8,428 nucleotides of DNA from an uncultured Lysobacter sp. (lineage in GTDB: Bacteria > Pseudomonadota > Gammaproteobacteria > Xanthomonadales > Xanthomonadaceae): the NCBI GenBank assembly GCA_946479915.1, contig CAMLHR010000039.1, positions 1 to 8,428 of the forward strand, in the 5' to 3' direction. Below the pieces are notes generated by a model, which did not search any database, was not told the origin of the DNA, and worked only from the letters and a program-made list of their open reading frames with translations. Below are positions 5,766 to 8,428 of this stretch, piece after piece. The position numbers were made by a program, and so were the translations under genes. Position 1 is the first letter of the stretch. Each line of letters opens with the position of its first letter.

Positions 5766-7850
5766 TCAGTCGCCGCCGGTCCAGCCGACCCCGAGCACGA
5801 TGCCGCGCGGCGGCGCCGGTTCGAAGTGGCGGCCGTTGAAGTCGTTGACGATCACCGAGCCGACGTGGTCCCCGTCGAACAGGTTGTCGATCCGCAGGAA
5901 ACCGTGCCAGCCGGGGCGATCCGGGCCGCGCCAGCGCAGCACGAGCGCCACGCGGACGTGGCCCGGTGCCGCGTCGCTGTTCGCGTCGTCCACCGGGACG
6001 GCGTCGCGCGCCTGCGCCTCGAGCGCGACGGCCAGGTCGTCGGCCGCGTCGTGCCAGGCGAGCTCCGCGAACCCGTGCGCGGCGGGGATGCCCGGGATCC
6101 GGTTGCCGTCGAACAGGCCTTGCGCGAAGCGCGCGTCGATCCAGTTGCCCACGAGCAGCCAGGACCAGTGTTCGCCGGCATCGCCGCCGAGGCTCGCCTC
6201 GACGCCGCTGCGCCGCGTCCGCGCCGCGTTCGCGTAGCTCGTGCGGCCGCCGGACGCGAAGGCGGGGAGGATCTCGTCGCGCCCTTCGATGACGTAGGCC
6301 GCCAGGCTCGCGTCCAGCCGGTCGCGCCGCCAGCGTGTCCCGACCTCGGCGCTGTCGAAGCGCGCGGGGTCCAGCGCCTGGTTGAAGCCGGAGGCGCCGT
6401 CCGCTCGGTACGCGAGCTCGGTCATGGTCGGCGTCTCGAAACCGCTGCCCACGCTGGCGAACACTTCGCCCGAGGCGAACGCGCGCGCCACGCCGAGCGA
6501 CCAGGCGGTCTCGGCGAAGGTGCGCCGGCCGCTGTCGTCGCCGTTGCCGGGCGCGACGTAATGGTCGTCGGACGCGAGCGCGAGCCGGCCGTGGCGTGCG
6601 CCCGCGAGCAACGTCCAGTGCTCGGCAGGAGACCAGTCACCGACGGCCCAGGCCTCGATGGAGCGGATCCGGTTGTCCTCGTCGCGGCGCAGCCGGCCGC
6701 GCACGCCGACGCGCTCGCCGCCATCCGACGACGGGACGAAGTTCTCGTAGCCGCGCCGCGCCTCGTCGAGCCAGCCGGCGTCCACGCCGAAGGACACGCC
6801 GACGCCCTCGCGTTCGAGCCGGTGCCCGAGGGAGATGCCCGTCGAATCGCGGGCCAGGTCGATGACGCCGCCGGCGCTCGTCGGCGCGGCCTGTCCGGCC
6901 GGCGCGATCGACAGGAACTGGACGATGTCGCGCGCGATGCCATGGGCGGACACCCAGGTTTCGCCGGTGTCGGCGTGCTGCCAGGTCCAGCGTGCGCCCG
7001 CCTGGTGGTTGGCGATGCGCTTGCGCGTGTCGAAGCGCAGCGCGACGGGCGACGTTCCATGGGGGTCGCGTTCCCACTGCTCGCGCGTCAGGCCGAGCGG
7101 GTCCTCGGTCCACGGCTGCACCAGGCTGTCGGCCACCAGGCGCAAGGCATGGCCCGGCCGCGGGTCCCAGCGCGCGACCAGGCCCGCCTGGGTGCGCTCG
7201 GCGGCGTTGTGCGGCCGCGCACCCCTGGTGCGGAAGTGGCTGCCGTGCACGCGCCAGCGCCAGGTGTCGTCCGCCGGGTCGTCGCCGTTGCCCCCGTCCA
7301 GGCGCACGGTGGCGCGCTGGCTGTCATGGCCGCCGGCCCACGCCTGCCAGCGCGCCGCCCGTTCGCCGTCGAGTTCGCTGTGCCCGACGATCGCACCGCC
7401 CGCCGCGTTCCCGTACTGCAGGGCGAGCGGCCCGCGCAGGACCTCGATGCGGTCGAGGGTGTCGAGCGGGAAGTTCGCGGCCTGGCCCTGGCCGTCGATG
7501 GCGCTCGCCGGGATCCCGTCCACGACCAGCTGCAATCCGCGGATGCCGAACGTGCTGCGCGCGCCGAAGCCGCGGCTCTGCACCTGCACGTCCTGCGCGA
7601 AATTGTTGCGCGCCTGTGCCAGCACGCCGGGCACGCGTGCCAGGGGCTCGGCCAGGCTGACCTGGCGCTGGCCCTCGCGCAGCGTCTCGCCGTCCACGAC
7701 GCCGACGGCGCCCGGAAGCGTCGGCAGCGCGCGACGGGCGCCGACGACCTCGACGGTCTCCAGTTCGACCGGTTCGGCGCCGTTGACCGCGGACGCGGCG
7801 AGAAGGCAGGACAGGCCCAGCGCGACCGTCGCGCCGAACCCCGGCCTCAA
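5766..7850 (-). CDS. pqqU: TonB-dependent outer-membrane receptor, YncD/PqqU-like (PQQ uptake)
   Basis: A 694-residue TonB-dependent receptor, close to the 700 of E. coli YncD, now named PqqU because it imports pyrroloquinoline quinone. Signal peptide 1-25 ending near AVNGA; a TonB-box-like ETVEVVG (31-37); plug about 38-160 with SLAEPLARVPGV, AQDVQVQSRGFGARSTFGIRG and VDGIPA...DGQGQ; 22-strand barrel beyond. Blocks that match YncD from memory: GGVIDL (327-332), DHYVAPGNGDDSG (429-441), GFETPTMTELAYRADG (470-485), SGGRTSYANAARTRRSG (533-549), GNRIPGI (582-588) and the C-terminal IDNLF...VGSVIVNDFNGRHFEP (654-678). These include loop motifs specific to the subfamily, not just generic receptor features. 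The start is TTG at 7850: it gives a compact signal peptide and overlaps the previous stop as TTGA. The earlier ATG at 8003 in this frame would add 51 Arg/Pro-rich residues and is rejected. First recognisable gene of the PQQ operon. Confidence 0.92.
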   Translation of the reverse strand: MRPGFGATVALGLSCLLAASAVNGAEPVELETVEVVGARRALPTLPGAVGVVDGETLREGQRQVSLAEPLARVPGVLAQARNNFAQDVQVQSRGFGARSTFGIRGLQLVVDGIPASAIDGQGQAANFPLDTLDRIEVLRGPLALQYGNAAGGAIVGHSELDGERAARWQAWAGGHDSQRATVRLDGGNGDDPADDTWRWRVHGSHFRTRGARPHNAAERTQAGLVARWDPRPGHALRLVADSLVQPWTEDPLGLTREQWERDPHGTSPVALRFDTRKRIANHQAGARWTWQHADTGETWVSAHGIARDIVQFLSIAPAGQAAPTSAGGVIDLARDSTGISLGHRLEREGVGVSFGVDAGWLDEARRGYENFVPSSDGGERVGVRGRLRRDEDNRIRSIEAWAVGDWSPAEHWTLLAGARHGRLALASDDHYVAPGNGDDSGRRTFAETAWSLGVARAFASGEVFASVGSGFETPTMTELAYRADGASGFNQALDPARFDSAEVGTRWRRDRLDASLAAYVIEGRDEILPAFASGGRTSYANAARTRRSGVEASLGGDAGEHWSWLLVGNWIDARFAQGLFDGNRIPGIPAAHGFAELAWHDAADDLAVALEAQARDAVPVDDANSDAAPGHVRVALVLRWRGPDRPGWHGFLRIDNLFDGDHVGSVIVNDFNGRHFEPAPPRGIVLGVGWTGGD
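7847..7850 (-). promoter_or_regulatory. TTGA stop/start overlap deciding the receptor start
   Basis: The minus strand reads TTGA: TGA (7849-7847) ends the small membrane-protein frame and TTG (7850-7848) begins the receptor. There is no good Shine-Dalgarno upstream, only GC-rich sequence, so termination-reinitiation is the likely way the receptor is translated. Confidence 0.65.
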
Positions 7851-8074
7851 AACGCCGCCACGAACAGGCAGCCGAACGCCACGATGGCCAGGGCCGCGTG
7901 CACGAGCATCAGCGGGACCGGCAGCGGACGGCGCTGCCATTGCCAGCCCAGGTTCATGGCCGCGCCACCGGCGGCGGCCACGGCGAACAGCAGCAGCGCC
8001 CAACCGGCGGGCGAGGGCGTTTCGGTGGTGAAGAACGCATAGGCCAGCAGGGTGATGCCCGCCGCGGCGAGCAT
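7847..8074 (-). CDS. Small membrane protein, 5' end uncertain (downstream part of a composite frame)
   Basis: The high-GC end of the frame encodes an unrecognised hydrophobic protein. Read from the internal ATG at 8074 it would be 75 residues with three hydrophobic stretches: about 1-15 (LAAAGITLLAYAFF), 24-42 (AGWALLLFAVAAAGGAAMN) and 53-75 (PVPLMLVHAALAIVAFG...), with a short basic loop WQWQRRPLP between the last two. The PLPVPLMLVHA stretch looks like a family of small uncharacterised proteobacterial membrane proteins, but I cannot name it. Its stop overlaps the start of the PqqU-like gene, so it belongs to the same operon. Codon use matches the rest of the operon. Whether 8074 is its true start is doubtful: the homology to TadB seems to run past this point, and no clear Shine-Dalgarno precedes it. 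The true N-terminus may be missing because of the joint near 8042-8070. Confidence 0.5.
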   Translation of the reverse strand: MLAAAGITLLAYAFFTTETPSPAGWALLLFAVAAAGGAAMNLGWQWQRRPLPVPLMLVHAALAIVAFGCLFVAAF

Positions 8075-8428
8075 TTGCTTGCCCATCGGGTCATCAAACA
8101 GCATCATCACGTAGCCGGGATTGAGCCGGTACATTGTTACGAACAGCACCGGCGGCAACGCCAAGAGCACGATGCCCGACAAACGGCCTTCGCCTGTGAG
8201 TGCTTGGACTTGGCCCCAAATCTTGAAGCGCTCGCGGATGATATAGCCGATTTTGTCGAGGATTTCGGCCAAGTCACCGCCGGTCTGACGCTGCAAAATC
8301 ACGGCGGTCACGAAGAACTTCAAGTCGAGGTTGGGCACCCGCTCGGTCAGGTTGTTAAGCGCTTCTTCAAACGGAATACCGAGGTTTTGCTCCTCAAAGA
8401 CTCGGCCAAACTCAGAAGCAATCGGATC
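7847..8428 (-). CDS. Open frame: TadB-like type II secretion F-domain protein running into an unrelated membrane protein, N-terminus cut
   Basis: The frame enters from the right edge and gives 193 residues. Residues 1-129 (8428-8042) are the end of a TadB/GspF-type T2SSF domain: EFGRVFEEQNLGIPFEEAL (6-24), ERVPNLDLKFFVTAV (29-43), LQRQTGGDLAEILDKI (45-60), IRERFKIWGQVQALTGEGRLS, a membrane helix (LSGIVLLALPPVLF), then FDDPMGKQML. TadB is an inner-membrane platform protein of Tad/Flp pilus or related secretion machines. Family members normally end soon after that with a second helix and a short basic tail; here the second helix continues into about 65 residues with no TadB resemblance. Codon use in the TadB part (many TTG, GAA, ATT, TTT, CAA codons) differs sharply from the operon below it, and GC is about 55% against 72%. 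No other tad genes are in view. The domain call is sure; the fusion is doubtful. Confidence 0.7.
   Translation of the reverse strand, partial: DPIASEFGRVFEEQNLGIPFEEALNNLTERVPNLDLKFFVTAVILQRQTGGDLAEILDKIGYIIRERFKIWGQVQALTGEGRLSGIVLLALPPVLFVTMYRLNPGYVMMLFDDPMGKQMLAAAGITLLAYAFFTTETPSPAGWALLLFAVAAAGGAAMNLGWQWQRRPLPVPLMLVHAALAIVAFGCLFVAAF
8042..8070. other. Likely joint between two unrelated sequences
   Basis: Homology, GC content and codon use all change within this interval while the minus-strand frame stays open. TadB-type sequence is recognisable to about QMLAAAGITLL, and operon-type high-GC sequence begins by about AYAFFTTETPSP. I see no inverted repeats, target duplication or integrase-type site at the edge. 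Both flanks encode a hydrophobic helix here, the kind of sequence where a short shared k-mer can mislead an assembler. Confidence 0.55.

Noticed and set aside
7851..8003. Receptor start at the ATG at 8003
   Set aside because: It would put 51 Arg/Pro/Gly-rich residues before a good signal peptide and overlap the membrane-protein frame by about 150 bp.
3957..8042. A 1361-codon plus-strand open frame across the ABC transporter and receptor genes
   Set aside because: It is antisense to two clearly recognised genes, has a repetitive Arg/Ala/Val/Gln/His composition with no domain, and arises because high GC3 on the minus strand removes stops on the other.
8042..8428. Mobile element or genomic island boundary at the TadB joint
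   Set aside because: No transposase, integrase, terminal inverted repeat, direct repeat or tRNA is visible; an assembly joint explains the change more simply.
1..8428. CRISPR array, tRNA, rRNA or riboswitch
   Set aside because: No regularly spaced direct repeats, tRNA cloverleaf or conserved RNA motif was seen; gene density is high and the only gaps over 50 bp are 1188-1281 and 1822-1955.

Overview
The window is about 8.4 kb of high-GC DNA with strong G/C third-position bias. Long antisense open frames, TonB-dependent uptake and REP elements with a GCCGCTTCAGCGGC core all suggest a gammaproteobacterium of the Xanthomonadales/Lysobacteraceae (Lysobacter, Luteimonas or Stenotrophomonas type). 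This placement is an inference from style and gene content; no rRNA or marker gene is present.

Left part (1-1821): an ABC1/AarF/UbiB-family kinase-like gene runs on the minus strand off the left edge. It is divergent from a small plus-strand DUF488 gene, across a 94-bp intergenic gap. Middle (1815-1939): two near-identical 25-bp REP units in inverted orientation, 100 bp apart start to start, separate the convergent DUF488 gene and the minus-strand operon. The first REP supplies the DUF488 stop codon.

Right part (1956-7850, minus strand): a tight four-gene operon. In transcription order it holds a TonB-dependent receptor recognisably homologous to E. coli YncD/PqqU (the outer-membrane PQQ receptor), a fused ABC exporter half-transporter, a PQQ-dependent aldose sugar dehydrogenase with a lipoprotein signal, and a NYN (PIN-like) nuclease-fold protein with a C-terminal OST-HTH/LOTUS-like region. 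Intergenic gaps are 18, 10 and 2 nt. The main biological reading is a PQQ salvage-and-use unit: the receptor brings the cofactor across the outer membrane and the dehydrogenase uses it in the periplasm. No pqq biosynthesis gene is visible here.

Right end (7847-8428): one continuous minus-strand frame changes identity. Its upstream two thirds is the C-terminal part of a TadB-like type II/IV secretion F-domain protein with clearly lower GC (my hand count: 182/328 for 8101-8428). Its downstream third is a high-GC (130/180 for 7861-8040) small membrane protein whose TGA overlaps the receptor's TTG start. This is either an assembly chimera or a genuine recombination joint, and it should be checked before the fusion is believed.
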